Shown piece by piece: positions 23,346 to 36,914 of a stretch of 64,000 bases of DNA (position 1 is its first letter; the number at the start of each line of letters is the position of its first letter). The translations under genes were made by a program, and so were the position numbers. The stretch is taken from the NCBI GenBank assembly GCA_026724425.1, contig JAIUCV010000001.1, forward strand, positions 3,668,001 to 3,732,000, written 5' to 3'. The notes under the pieces are model-generated. The model was not told the origin of the DNA. It saw only the letters and a list, made by a program, of their open reading frames with translations, and ran no database searches. Source of the DNA: Erythrophleum ivorense. Lineage: Eukaryota; Streptophyta; Magnoliopsida; Fabales; Fabaceae.

Positions 23346-25065
23346 AGGTCACATAAACGGATTCAAATCTAAAATTTTAAATGCATTAAATGAAAAATAA
23401 AATCGGGCCCTATTAAAGGGGAACTTGGGCTATATGGATATGGCATATTCAAAATGAGATTGACTGAATTGAATTAGACAAAATTTGCATGGAATTCCAA
23501 AAGAATGGGACTGAAATTAAAGAAAAAAAAAAGGAGTAAATAATAAAAATTTTATCTGAATTTTATTAAAATTATATAAATTTATTTTTTATTTTTAAAA
23601 TATACACAAACTTCTTTAGAAATAAAATATTACTTTACACTTTAATTTAATTTTAAATTTTTGAACAAAATATTCTCCATTTAAAATTTATTTTAGTTAA
23701 AATATGTATTTAAATTTGATGGATTATATTTTAGTCAAAAAAATTGAATTAAAATAAAATAGAGGGTAACTTTTTGTTTCTTGAAAAATCTATATATTTT
23801 TTTTTAAAATAAAAAAATTATGTAATTTAAATAAAATTCAAAAAAAATTGTACAAAATTTGTATAATTTACTAAAGAAAAGACAAAAATAAAGAAGGACA
23901 GGACGGAGTCCTACCTTAGGAGATCTAAATATAGCATTCTGTCTAATAGTACAGTTGAAAACCTGAAGAGAAGGTAACAAGTGACAAGAAAGAGAACAGA
24001 GAGTGAAAATCTGAAGGGCAGGTGATGACAAGTGACAGCAAAGAGAAGAAAGAGACAAAGAAACACAGGTGACAGGAAACGAAACAGTTGAGATCTTTGC
24101 ATTTAATCATATCTGTAAAGGGTAAATTTACGGGAAAGATTTGTACAAAAAAAAAGTAAGAAAGAGAAAGAGTCAGATAAAACTGAAAATCAAGTTATCA
24201 TTCTCTTGCGAGCAGCTTTTCTCCGATTTTGCTGACGGCTGGCTTGTGCAGTCTTGAGATTGAAATAATCTAACTTTGATATAAAAAAAAAAATGAAAGA
24301 ACAATGAAATAAAACAGTTTCCCTCTCTCATGATTGTTTCTATTGCAAGAATTTACTTGATGAGAGAGAATAGAAGAACATGATTGCACCACCAAACATT
24401 TCTTTTTTCAATTGTTACTGGATTTTATCTTAATTATTTTTTTAGACAATTTTAAAAGCATGCTTTCATATATCAAATTAATATATTTAGAATTTTATGC
24501 CCATAAAATTCTCCAAGTACAAAACTAGGTTATCTCTATTTATCTTCCCTTTCCTCAAAATAGGTCGTCTCAATTTTTCTAATATCAATTTCAAATAAAT
24601 AAATAAATATATATATATATATATATATAGAAAGTGTATAAAATTTATTACTAATGGACCTACACATTTTTATTTATGTCTTCACAAAATTAACTCTATG
24701 CATCTTAAAAAGAAATCTGGGAAGATTCATATCCTATTTTTCATCATTTGGAGCTTTCTGTTTGTGGCATTATTGTGTGGTCACCGACAAATTGTAGCCT
24801 GAGAAAACAGTGATGTACAACTATCACATTTATTAAAAATGGCTATTAGCTATGGCCAAACCCAACCATCCTTCCCACTCTTCATTTTCTATCTCACTTT
24901 CTAACCAACACGCCGCCGGCCTTTCCAAAATAATTGATCTTTTCACTTGTGAGATTGTAATTTAAAAGGTTTTGCAAATTACTTTGATTTTATACTAAAA
25001 TGCTGTCACTTGATTCTTAAAATCATTTGACACATCCTCATCTTTTCCCTAGTGTATTAGTTGTT
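23346..25065. repeat. Tandem duplication, unit 1 (1.72 kb)
   Basis: The unit starts AGGTCACATAAACGG and ends TGTATTAGTTGTT, and is followed immediately by a second copy with only scattered differences. It contains a MITE family A copy and an AG-rich segment (about 23930-24100). Small open frames in the AG-rich segment read as low-complexity Ser/Leu/Phe-rich peptides and are not convincing genes. Confidence 0.9.
23535..23872. mobile_element. MITE family A, copy in duplication unit 1
   Basis: Terminal inverted repeats start GAGTAAATAATA on the left and, on the other strand, TTTAGTAAATTATACAAAT on the right, followed on each side by TTTTATTnAAATTA. The element is about 340 bp with no coding capacity. 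Confidence 0.6.
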
Positions 25066-27235
25066 AGGTCACATAAACGGATTCAAATCTAAAATTTTAA
25101 ATGCATTAAATGAAAAATAGAATCGGGCCCTATTAAAGGGGAACTTGGGCTATATGGATATGGCATATTCAAAATGAGATTGTACTGAATTGAATTAGAC
25201 AAAATTTGCATGGAATTCCAAAAGAATGGGACTGAAATTAAAGAAAAAAAAAAAGAGTAAATAATAAAAATTTTATCTGAATTTTATTAAAATTATATAA
25301 ATTTATTTTTTATTTTTAAAATATACACAAACTTCTTTAGAAATAAAATATTACTTTACAGTTTAATTTAATTTTAAATTTTTTGAACAAAATATTCTCC
25401 ATTTAAAATTTATTTTAGTTAAAATATGTATTTAAATTTGATGGATTATATTTTAGTCAAAAAAATTGAATTAAAATAAAATAGAGGGTAACTTTTTGTT
25501 TCTTGAAAAATCCATATATATTTTTAAAATAAAAAAATTATGTAATTTCAATAAAATCAAAAAAAAATTGTACAAAATTTGTATAATTTACTAAAGAAAA
25601 GACAAAAATAAAGAAGGACCGGACGGAGTCCTACCTTAAATGACTTAGGTACAATGCATTTATGATAATATCTTTTTCAAAGTTTATATATATATCTTCT
25701 TCTTTTTTTCAATTCTAATGTCCTCTTAAATTTTAAAAAACCTCAATTTACTCTTTAATCTTTTAATTTTATTGCAATATACACCCTACCATTAAACACT
25801 ATTTTGCCCCTTTATTCCTTAAAAATCTGTTAAAGAAAGATATTAGAGAGGAGGGTAAAAAATATTAGGTCCGTCATTAAGAAAATGGGAGAGATTTGGG
25901 TGGAGGTCTTTCAGATCATGGGAGGGCAATGAAGACTTACATGCATGGGGAATAAAGATTAGGGAATGAATTGTAATTTTTTAAATATTAAGAGAATATT
26001 ATAATTAAAAAGAATAATCATAAATATGAATATTTGCAATTTCTCCTTTATTAAAAAAAAACTATTCAAACTCTTTTCATATTTGGCAACTTTCATTCTA
26101 ACCACTCGAAGCTTAGGAGATCTAAATATAGCATTCTGTCTAATAGTACAGGTGAAAACCTGAAGAGAAGGTAACAAGTGACAAGAAAGAGAACAGAGAG
26201 TGAAAATCTGAAGAGCAGGTGATGACAAGTGACGGCAAAGAGAAGAAAGAGACAAAGAAACACAGGTGACAGGAAACGAAACAGTTGAGATCTTTGCATT
26301 TAATCATATCTGTAAAGGGTAAATTTACGAGAAAGATTTTTTTAAAAAAAAGTAAGAGAGAGAAAGAGTCAGATAAAACTGAAAATCAAGTTATCATTCT
26401 CTTGGGAGCAGCTTTTCTCCGATTTTGCTGACGGCTGGATTGTGCAGTCTTGCGATTGAAATAATCTAACTTTGATATAAAAAAAAAATGAAAGAACAAT
26501 CAAATAAAACAGTTTCCCTCTCTGATGATTGTTTCTATTGCAAGAATTTACTTGATGAGAGAGAATAGAAGAACATGATTGCACCACCAAACCTTTCTTT
26601 TTTCAATTGTTACTGGATTTTATCTTAATTATTTTTTTAGACAATTTTAAAAGCATGCTTTCATATATCAAATTAATATATTTAGAATTTTATGCCCATA
26701 AAATTCTCCAAGTACAAAACTAGGTTATCTCTATTTGTCTTCCCTTTCCTCAAAATAGGTCGTCTCAATTTTTCTAATATCAATTTCAAATAAATATATA
26801 TATATATATAGAAAGTGTATAAAATTTATTACTAATGGACCTACACATTTTTATTTATGTCTTCACAAAATTAACTCTATGCATCTTAAAAAGAAATCTG
26901 GGAAGATTCATATCCTATTTTTCATTATTTGGAGCTTTCTGTTTGTGGTCACCGACAAATTGTAGCCTGAGAAAACAGTGATGTACAACTATCACATTTA
27001 TTAAAAATGGCTATTAGCTATGGCCAAACCCAACCATCCTTCCCACTCTTCATTTTCTATCTCACTTTCTAACCAACACGCCGCCGGCCTTTCCAAAATA
27101 ATTGATCTTTTCACTTGTGAGATTGTAATTTAAAAGGTTTTGCAAATTACTTTGATTTTATACTAAAATGCTGTCACTTGATTCTTAAAATCATTTGACA
27201 CATCCTCATCTTTTCCCTAGTGTATTAGTTGTTAG
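25066..27235. repeat. Tandem duplication, unit 2 (2.17 kb)
   Basis: This is the second copy of the preceding unit, starting AGGTCACATAAACGG at 25066 and ending TTAGTTGTTAGG. It differs mainly by an extra 477 bases (25639-26115) absent from unit 1, flanked by TTA on both sides. Small indels occur at AT-rich runs and a 12-base stretch is missing near 26948. Confidence 0.9.
25256..25593. mobile_element. MITE family A, copy in duplication unit 2
   Basis: It is nearly identical to the copy at 23535-23872 because it was carried along in the tandem duplication, not inserted independently. Confidence 0.6.
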
Positions 27236-28512
27236 GAGGTATCAATTATACATGTATTTGGTATATTATCATATCTAAGATATTAAATAACATCTAAAAT
27301 ATCATGACACAAATAACATTTTAGGGTATAGGAAATTCACATTTATGAAATCATAGCTTTACTAGTTAACTCATATAAAGCACAAATTGTATATATTCTC
27401 TCTCTTTAATTATCATGACAAATATAAAAATTTTAAATGATATATCATATTATTGTAATATTTAAAATATTTGTTCAATAGTTAATAAGTCTCTGCAATG
27501 TTAGAAGTTTGAATTCGCTGAAAAACACTCATGTTAAGGAACAATTATATAAACATTGAACAAGATTAAGCCCATGCAATTTTTGTTGTTGTGAAGATAC
27601 TCATGAAGTACCCAGAAACAATTACTTAACATATGTTCTAGAGATTTGAAGAGTAGAGAAAAAATAATGATTTTTAACTTTTGGATGTTTAATGAGATAA
27701 ATTTCCTTTTTCTCATTTGAAAGTCGAATGGAGTGGAGAAACTTATTAAATGTTACAATATTATATAGCATCATGTAGGAAACGAACAAACTTCAAGAAC
27801 TAAAATTCATAATATACCTTAATTATGATGTAATAATTATTAAGTATAGAAAAATGTTTTATCAAAAAAATTCTCAAAATATTAACTTATTTAATAATAA
27901 ATAGCTCTTGATAATATTACATTAATTTTTGTGTAAGTAATAAATATAATTATAATAATAAATCTAATAAAATAGATAAAATATTGTTCAATATTTAGTA
28001 ATATTTAAGATTTATTATATCATAACTAAAGAACACAATTATTTTTTTTAGTTTATAATATCATAATTAAAAAAATAATGAGAAACCTCGCTACAATTCT
28101 TTTTCTTTCTTAAGCATTAAGGTGAACACCTCCCCCCCCCCCCCCACCCCCCTCTTTCTTTTTTTTTAATCTTCTATTCATATTTCAATGAAAAAAAATT
28201 TTATGAGAATACCTCTAGTGATAAGAGCTAAATAGAGTTAAAAAATAGAGTTGTGACTATTATATTGACACTCATTTTCTGGGTTCTTTCGATATTAATA
28301 ATTAAATAATAAAGAATGTACAATTTTAAATAATTCACTACTTATTATTTTTATTATCTAAAACAATTACTTACAATTTAGATTATTGACTATTGAGATA
28401 CTAAAATTTTATTTTATGTGCACAACAATTTTTCAAAACTATGAAAGTAGTAATAACACATTAGAAGAAAAAGGGACTGACTTCCAGGGCTTAACACAAT
28501 GAACACAATAAA
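27236..28512. other. AT-rich intergenic region
   Basis: No gene was seen. A C-rich homopolymer run lies near 28131-28145. Confidence 0.5.
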
Positions 28513-29207
28513 AAGTAAATTATACAGGTTTTTTTTTCTAATTTTATTGAAATTATATAAACTTTCTTTTATTTTTAAAATATATGCAAATTTTTTTAAA
28601 ATAAAAAATTTTCTTACACCTTAATCTAATTTTAAATTTTTTAATCAAGATATCTTCTGTGCAAACTTTTTTATAATTTTAAAAATATATTTAGATTAGG
28701 CAAAATTACATATAATCCCCTAAATTTTAGATTATGTGCAAATAACCCCCTAAACTTTAAAAGTTGATAAAAAATTCTCTTAATTTTTAGATAATATGCA
28801 AATAACCTTCTAAACTTTGAATATGTACATATAATTTTTTTAAACTTTAAAAAGATGCAAATTATCCCCCTACAAAATGCGACATATGAAAAGGTTATTT
28901 GTAAATAATTTAAAGTTTAAAATTTTATTTATAAATAACTCAAAATTTAGAGAATTATCTGTACATATTCAAAATTTAAAAAAATTATTTACATATTATT
29001 CAAAATTCATTGCAAACTTTGTAACTTTAAAGAATTTTGTTTATACATGACTAAAAGTTTAAAGGAGTTATATGTAATTTAACCTTTAAATTAATAAAAA
29101 AATATTTTAGTTAAAATAATTTAAAATTAATTTAAAGTATAAAATAATTTTTTATTTAAAGAATTGTGTAATTTTAATAAAATTTTTAAAAAATTATATA
29201 ATTTACT
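28513..29207. mobile_element. MITE family A, copy interrupted by a second MITE
   Basis: The left terminus AGTAAATTATACAGG with TTTTATTGAAATTATATAAA and the right terminus, read on the opposite strand, GAGTAAATTATATAATTTTT with TTTTATTAAAATTACAC are clear inverted repeats. The interior is split by about 380 bases of another element (28702-29080), which explains why this copy is twice the length of the others. Confidence 0.65.
28702..29080. mobile_element. MITE family B, nested inside MITE family A
   Basis: The left end AAAATTACATATAATCCCC and the right end on the opposite strand AAATTACATATAACTCC are near-perfect inverted repeats, continuing imperfectly inward with CTAAACTTT-type words. Family A sequence resumes on each side. 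Confidence 0.6.
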
Positions 29208-29546
29208 CTAGAATAAATTTCGCACATGCCGTAATGCATTAGCCACCAGAATCCAAAACACAGGGCTGAGTGGTTCAGTCAATCTCACAAATACCAATCA
29301 AGACACTTGTTTCTACTTTCTAGGACGATGTTTGCATGTTATTTCTGTGGGTAAGAAGATGATGTTCGGTTGTTGACTTGCAAGTGTCATTTCCATGGCC
29401 TTATACCAGTGTTTCAAATCATCCCTACTCGTGTTTCTTTCCTTCACCTTTCTGCTCTCTTTTCAACTACATAAAGGCCCTTCCTTTCTTGCCCAAACTG
29501 CAAATTAGTTAGCCTCTCCTTCTTTCTCTCTTCTGTCTCTGCTTCC

Positions 29547-32500
29547 ATGGCAGTGGCGGAGTTAAACTTAAACCCCTCTTACAGTAAGTCCCATCTTCAC
29601 TCATCTCGCCTCTCTTTGCTGTCGAGTCGTTGTTTCCATACACACCAACGTTGTGCTTTCGGACGCCTCTATCAAACCCCACGTCCCAGCATTTCTTGCT
29701 CCATTGCACTCAAGTATGCTTCTCTAACCTCTGGTCTTTGTTCTTCGTTTTTTTCGTTTTGTCATATAAAAGGCACAAGGTTTCAGAAATAAGGAGAAGG
29801 ATGAGAATTGAATTCAAGGCCGGATTTCCTGTAGCAAGGAAGCTTACTCCACTTTACGTAATACATTTAAAATTTTTAAATTGTAATTTTTTTTTTCATA
29901 GCTAAAATTTTTATTCTTTTAACTATAATTTTTATCTTTTTTTATTAAATTTTTTATTCTCTAAAAAAAAGATGTAAAATCCCCTACTGCAAGAAATCTA
30001 AAGGCAATTGAACTCATGTTACCACTTGAGCCAAACCTCAAATTTTAAATTTTTGAATCCCAACAAGTTAGTCTAGTGATGGAAATGAGTATGGGTTGTA
30101 TAGTTAAGGTTATGTTTGTGAGTTTAGAAGATAATGGAATGGAATGTAAAAGCAAGTAGTAGAATGAAAAATTATTTGTTATTTTATTGTTTGAGAGTTA
30201 ATGAAATAAAATAGTTTATAAATTATGTTTTTAATATTACTGTCAGAACAATTGAAAAATGATAGGTTAAAGAAGATATAATTATAATTGTATAATATTT
30301 TGTTTAGATTATTTCTACTAGTTCATTACATTCCATCCTAAACCCACAAATTTGGAGGGAAGTTTTGAGTGGCAAGAAAGGGCATTGAAGTCCTTCCATT
30401 ACTATTCCATTACATCCTGTAAAAATATTTTAAATAAGGGTTTAAACTAATGTTTTAAAAATCAGATCAGAGTAGAATCATTTTTTTAAAATAAATATAT
30501 ATAATATTTTATAATTAAATAAATACATATATTGTAAAATAATATTTAAAATATAAAAATTAGATAAAATATTTGCATACAATAACAAATCAATTCGTTG
30601 GGTAGAGTATAACAAATATTTTAAATCTTTATTGTAAAATGCTAAAATTTTAATTTAAAAAAAAAGAAAGTAAAAATTAATTTTTGACTAATTTAATTCC
30701 AAATTACCTATTCTTGTATCAATTTTTAAGGTTAACTAAATAAGAACTATAATTGACTTACTACTTTTTCAATTTGACGAATCCATTCAATCTAATTTTC
30801 TCATCCATAATTTAAATTGAATTGGTCATTCCGCGAGTCCTAACTTTATCAATTTCTTGGGGTGAAGTTACAAGAGATACCCCAATATCAATGGGCTCTC
30901 TCAAAGATTCAGTCCGTTACTTTACTATTCAAAAGTTTGATTTGGAGAACGCAGGAATAAAGTGATATAATATGATATTTAGTAATAAAATGATACAAAA
31001 TATCTTTAACAGAGCCAATTGATACTGTCATGTCTAGGGGGCCAAATGGAATTTTAGTCCAAAACGAAAAAAGTTTAAATTCTTGTGTATTACTGATTTT
31101 TCCACCATTCACTTGTCAGTCAAGTGCAGGCGCCGACTGTGCAAAGCCCGGAGGAACTTAAGAGTGAGCATGATGATTGCTACGGTGTTTTCTGCTTGAA
31201 CTATGATTTGAAGGCTGTAAGTTCCCTGTCTTTTATCCATGTGCATCCAATCCAATATTCTGGGTTTTATCTATGATTCTATGAGGTCTTTCGCCAGTAT
31301 ATATCGCCTTCTGGGTTTTATGGTGAAGTTTGTCTGCCATTTTGGAGCATCAGTAGGTTATAAGTATGCACTCATGGTGTTTGTCAATATGTGCACGTAG
31401 AAATATAATTTTTTTTTCTAACGTGATTTGTTTTGTTTTGCACCAAGTAATCAGAACACTTCGGCGGAATCGTTTAAATTTGAGTTAGACAGTTTAGATT
31501 TAAATTTTTTTAATATCAATCATTATTTCTTTTTAAATTAATAATTGAAAAACTATTTTTATATCTACATTCTTTAAAATACCAAAAAATAAATAAATAA
31601 AGAAATCTAACCTGTCCAAATCTAGACGGCTGCAAATTAAGAGTAACACATTATTAACTCGCTGATACAAATAAGACACAACATAAACACAAACATTGTA
31701 ACACAATAAAAATCTAAAACTTCATGTGTAATTTAAGATCTTGTGTCATGTCTTATACTCTGGCACAAATTTTGAAGTGTCCGTGCTTGAAGCCAATTTT
31801 CGCTCCGTTTAGTTTGATTCATTTTGAGTTAAATCTACTAAGTTCTTTCAGACTTCATCCCATCTACTTGTGTATTACACATAATGCTACTTTTATCCTA
31901 TTAATTCCTCCAGAAAAAAGGTGTATAATTGTCTAAGAACTAAAGCATTTTTTACAGTCAGTAATCTGTTAAATTTGCTGAAGTTACGGCTTTTCTACTT
32001 ATATAACCTGAAGTTTGTTTCAGTAATTCTATTATTAGCTTGGCACGATATAACTAAAACAACAACAGTGTTGCCTTCTTGTGGGGTAGTGTCTTTTAGA
32101 AATATTGTGGATACATTACTTGAAATACCTAACTGCTTGTGCAGTATACGGTGTTTTTCAGATCTTTTCTTTGAAAATTTCGGATTTCATATCCAGTGGA
32201 ACCTTCAACTAATTTTTCAGTAAACAAGGATGCACAATATAAACAAGTGACTCAAAATTTACATTAATGTAATGGTATTATAGTATATTTTTATAGTTCT
32301 CATAGGGGCAAGGATAAACCTATATGCATGAGCATCTAATTGCTCTCTGATGCTAGCAAATACCAATTAAATTTGTTAATCTAATCTGTATGTGTCTTTA
32401 TTTGGCTTACGTGTTCCCAGGCAGAAGAAACAAGATCGTGGAAGAAACTAATTAACGTTGCAGTCTCTGGTGCTGCCGGAATGATCTCTAACCATCTCCT

Positions 32501-35500
32501 TTTCAAGGTGAATATAACTTGGATTCAGACCTAGAACCACTTCTTTGGAAGTACATGAGTGGTTCAACTTCAGCCCATGTCTTTCCTCACTTTGTCTGTT
32601 TTCCATTAGAATTAAGATTCAGCATAAGATATAGCAGGCCTTCACTTGATGAGTTAAGCTTATGTAGACATATTGCTGCATAGCCTTTTTGGGCCCAAAA
32701 TTTTCTCCTCTGCATTGTAAGGATTCAGAAACTTAAACTGTTTGTTCAAATAATCAGAGTAGTTTTAATATTCACTAGACAATTTTGTATCTTTATTGTA
32801 GAAGTTACAATTTTACCAAGCCATAGAAACTGAAAAGACCATGAAACTAAAACAGGAGAGTCAAAATTGGTGAGAGCTTGCTTTCTATTGTAGAATTCTT
32901 CACTATATGTTTTCTTCTAGAGCAGAAAATTTTAAATTGCATGTAATTAGAGTTTTCTTTAAGATAAATATTAAATCTTCTTGCCATGCAACCTACCATG
33001 TTTCAATTGACTTGATCTATTTTGTCAGCTTGCTTCCGGTGAGGTTTTCGGTCCAAATCAACCTATAGCTCTGAAATTATTGGGATCTGAAAGGTCATTC
33101 CAAGCACTTGAAGGTAAGCTTTATTTATATGACAAAATCGTACTCCTTTTTTTTTTGGTAGAAGCAAATATGCAGAACATCTTGCACCGAACTGAAGATG
33201 TGTAAAGCTAACCAAAAAGCCTCTCTTCCATTTTGAACCAACTTCACATAATAATGCTGTATCATACTTATAATGACATCCAACGTGAAATTAATAAGTG
33301 GAACATCGGTTATGCAAAATATGAAAAAGGAAAAATTAAGAAAACCGAAAAAATTATGACCTATGTTTCAGTATGAGGCATAATTGATTATTGTGAAAAG
33401 AGGCAAATGAAGACATGGAATTAGGCATTATAAGGAGAATTAATAAACAAGTACAGCAGCTGCAGCTTGCCCTGTGAACAACTTTTGGCTTAAAATTTCA
33501 AGAGTCAAATAAAGGACTGAGACAGTCAATAATGGTCTGTTGCCCATAAATTAGTGTTAAAACTGGTTATTAACATTTTCACTGGAGTAATAAGATATGT
33601 AAGGACGGTGTCATGAAAATCAACGCAACCTTATTCTTTCACAATATTGTTCTATTTTACCTCTTTAAATGCTTATGCATCAGCAAAAAATTACACGCCT
33701 TTGTCTTTTTAATTGAATTGGTATGTTGGTGTTTTGCCTATATGCCTTGACAGAATATGATACTGAGAGAGAGAAAGGGAGACTCTTTAGTTAAGTGAAA
33801 ACATTTTGTATTGCCATTATCTGTAGTTTCTTTCTTGAGTAATATAAAAGAAAATAATTGAATTCTAGAAACAGAGAAGGGGGCTCACAAGTGAATCTCA
33901 CTATATCAATCTCGCCAGGTTTAAGTAAATTGCATTTTGATCACAGATTTTATCAAATATGCTTCCTGATGAAACAAAATACATTCTGATGTTGATTAAT
34001 GATACAATATCATCAGTGCTTTTTTTGTTCTAATTCACCATACAGGAGTTGTAATGGAACTGGAGGACTCTTTGTTTACTTTGCTAAGAGAGGTGAGTAT
34101 TGGTATTGATCCTTATGGGGTATTCCAAGATGTAGAATGGGCTCTGTTAATAGGCGCGAAGCCCCGAGGTCCTGGCATGGAGCGGGCGGACCTATTAGAC
34201 ATAAATGGGAAGATTTTTGCCGAACAGGTAAATTGATATCCAACTTTGATCCTATCTATTGTTTTCTAAAAAAATTTTTGTTAGACCCAATCTATCATAA
34301 AGAAACTTATAAGTATATCAGAGACATTTTTCAATGGAACCTATCTCTGACATGCTTATATGTTTTTTATGATTAGCTTGGTTTACTTATCTTCTGTACA
34401 TTAGGTCTACCTAAAAATCTCCCTGCTTTATGCTGGAAGAAAGTTAACTCTATTGACTTGATCTTTCTAAACATACCATAGGGAAAAGCACTAAATGCTG
34501 TGGCATCCCGAAATGTCAAAGTTATAGTTGTGGGAAACCCTTGCAACACAAAGTAAGAGAAAGTTTTTTTTTTTTTCCTTGGTGTTTTCAGTATAAACTT
34601 GTATGCTATTCCATCACGTGCTAATGTGCGTGTGTATTAATGCAGTGCATTGATATGCTTGAAAAATGCTCCTAACATTCCTGCAAAGAATTTTCACGCT
34701 TTAACTCGCTTAGATGAGAATAGGGCTAAATGTCAGGTAAACAGAGTTTACAAACTTCATTTGAATTGATAGGAAATTCTTATGTAGACCAAACCAATCA
34801 TTAATAAAAATGTACGCGTGTAAGAGGTGGATTTCATTGAAAAGTTTGCTTGACATGCTTGCATGTCTTTTCATGATTAGCTTGATCTACTTATCTTTTG
34901 TAGACTAGATCTAGCTAAAATATCTCTGTATTGGTTCAATTATTTGCACAGCTAGCTCTCAAAGCAGGCGTCTTCTATGATAAAGTGTCAAATCTGACCA
35001 TATGGGGGAACCACTCAACTACTCAGGTCATTAGCGGATATTTACTAGAAAAATCGTGCTTGAACAGAATTTTCTCGATTCTCTTTCATGATATGGTGTT
35101 AAATTTTCAACAGGTCCCTGACATTTTAAATGCCAGAATTGGTGGTTTGCCTGTTAAAGATGTGATTAAGGACCACAAGTGGCTAGATGAAGAGTTCACT
35201 GAAAAAGTTCGAAAGGTAAAATTAGAATTGAGCATCAATAAACATGTGGAACATATATATATATAACTACTTTGGACTTTATGGTAAGAAAATTTATGGT
35301 TGGCAGAGAGGTGGTGTGCTTATTCAAAAGTGGGGGAGATCATCAGCTGCATCAACTGCTGTGTCAATTGTTGATGCCATACGGTCCTTAACGATTCCTA
35401 CTCCTGAGGGTGATTGGTTTTCCTCTGGTGTAAGTTGATGTTTAATTAAATGAGATCATGTGTATAATTTAACTTTCTAGAGAATCAGACCAGAAGTCCT

Positions 35501-36914
35501 GCACCCTAGGAAGCACAGATACTGATATAGACATAGGACATGACATATTGACACAGCATAATGTAATATGAAATATTCATCTATAATTTGAAAAGTTGTA
35601 TCATATCTTTGTGTCAGATAATGGACACAACTCATTTTTTGAAGTGTTTTCATAGCCAACAACCATTTTGTTTTGCAATTTAAGTGAATTGAGAGGCAAA
35701 AATTAGTATAATTTCTGGTTCCTTCATGAATGTCCCCAAAAAAAAATTAAATTAAATTTTGCTGTCAAGATGATTTTTCCTCCCCTATATAAGCCTATGT
35801 CTGAAAAAAGGTTATATAAGTACAAACTTGAACACTGACTAGCCTGAGTAATTTGATTTACACATACATTGTCTTTTTATTTTCTTCTCTCTTTCTCTCT
35901 ATCTTTTCTTTCTTCTCGCTTCAATCACGCAGTTTGCAACTGCAACATCAGGTATATACCAGTGGAAATCCTTATGGTATAGCAGAAGATATTGTTTTCA
36001 GTATGCCATGTCGATCAAAAGTAAGTCTGTGTCTGACATGTTCTTCATTCTTCTTAATTTTTGAAATTGCTTATGTTTTCTCTTTAGACATTATTTTTAT
36101 CCTTCTAGGGAAATGGTGACTATGAACTTGTCAAGGATGTTTTAATTGATGACTCCCTCCGGCAGCGAATAATCAAAGTAAGCATGACATTTCATTTATA
36201 TTATGACTTCAGAACAACTATGCTCTGCATGTGTGTGTGAGAGAGGGAATTTACCACATTGCTATCCACTTTTATCTGTTCTGAACAACCATGTTACTAA
36301 TCCTTGTATACGTAAGAGATATTTCATATACAATCCTTATCCAAACATTCGAAATGGTTGGAGGCATCCGAGATTTTTATGTTTGGTATACAAGTATTTA
36401 AGCGTAAAATGGCCTCTATTCTGCTGCTATCTCATCTCTCAAAAAATATGAAAATTTCTAGTCTCTAAATTTTTTGTTTCGTCAAATTTTATAAAATGCC
36501 TATTGCATCACTCCTATGATAACTTCTAATTGTTACATCAAACTTCAGACTTAAATTTTGTGGACATTCAAGATACTTGCGAATGTAAGATACCAAAGCA
36601 TGAAACTGCTTGACAGTTTTATATTACATTCGAACTCCTCAAAATAACTTCCTTTTCCTTTTTTCTTTTTTTTCTTCAAACACATTATCACATCTTCTCT
36701 ATGACACTCAATTTTGCAGACGGAAGCTGAGTTGTTGGCCGAGAAGAGATGTGTGGCTCACCTAATAGGGGAGGTAAGCATCATAAAACCATACCACTAA
36801 CTTCTTATGCTCACGTTCACTGAAGCCACTGTCCTTTGAAGACATTTTCATCCTTATCAGGGAAGTACTATGTGTGATCTACCTGGTGACACAATGCTCC
36901 CTGGAGAAATGTAG
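29547..36914 (+). CDS. NADP-MDH: Chloroplast NADP-dependent malate dehydrogenase
   Basis: Fourteen exons (29547-29713, 31120-31216, 32421-32507, 33029-33113, 34046-34227, 34482-34552, 34646-34736, 34952-35026, 35114-35215, 35307-35429, 35952-36020, 36109-36177, 36720-36773, 36861-36914; all GT-AG) give 441 aa, the usual family length. The enzyme reduces oxaloacetate to malate with NADPH in the stroma and feeds the malate valve. Residues 1 to about 55 are a Ser/Arg-rich, acid-poor chloroplast transit peptide. The nucleotide fold shows VSGAAGMISNHLL (about 103-115). IGAKPRGPGMERADLLDING, NPCNTNALICL, LTRLDENRAK (D253, R256) and IWGNHSTTQVPD (catalytic H281) are intact. Both thioredoxin-regulated pairs are present: C76-YGVF-C81 and C417/C429, with the spacing (5 and 12) known from the sorghum enzyme. 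It is therefore expected to be light-activated. Intron 1 (1.4 kb) carries an AT-rich repeat. No breaks were seen. Confidence 0.96.
30445..30690 (+). repeat. Dispersed AT-rich repeat family D, copy 2, in NADP-MDH intron 1
   Basis: It matches the reverse complement of 17290-17600 over at least about 200 bases in the same motif order. It begins near the phrase TAATGTTTTAAAAATCAGA, similar to a widespread class of plant non-coding repeats. Confidence 0.5.

Noticed and set aside
23911..24102. Ser/Leu/Phe-rich frames repeated in both duplication units (also 26093-26299)
   Set aside because: Their conservation comes from the tandem duplication. The DNA is an AG-rich low-complexity stretch and the peptides are low-complexity.
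25639..26115. Extra 477 bases in duplication unit 2 as a Tourist-type MITE
   Set aside because: TTA flanks fit, but the ends are not inverted repeats. Deletion from unit 1 is simpler.
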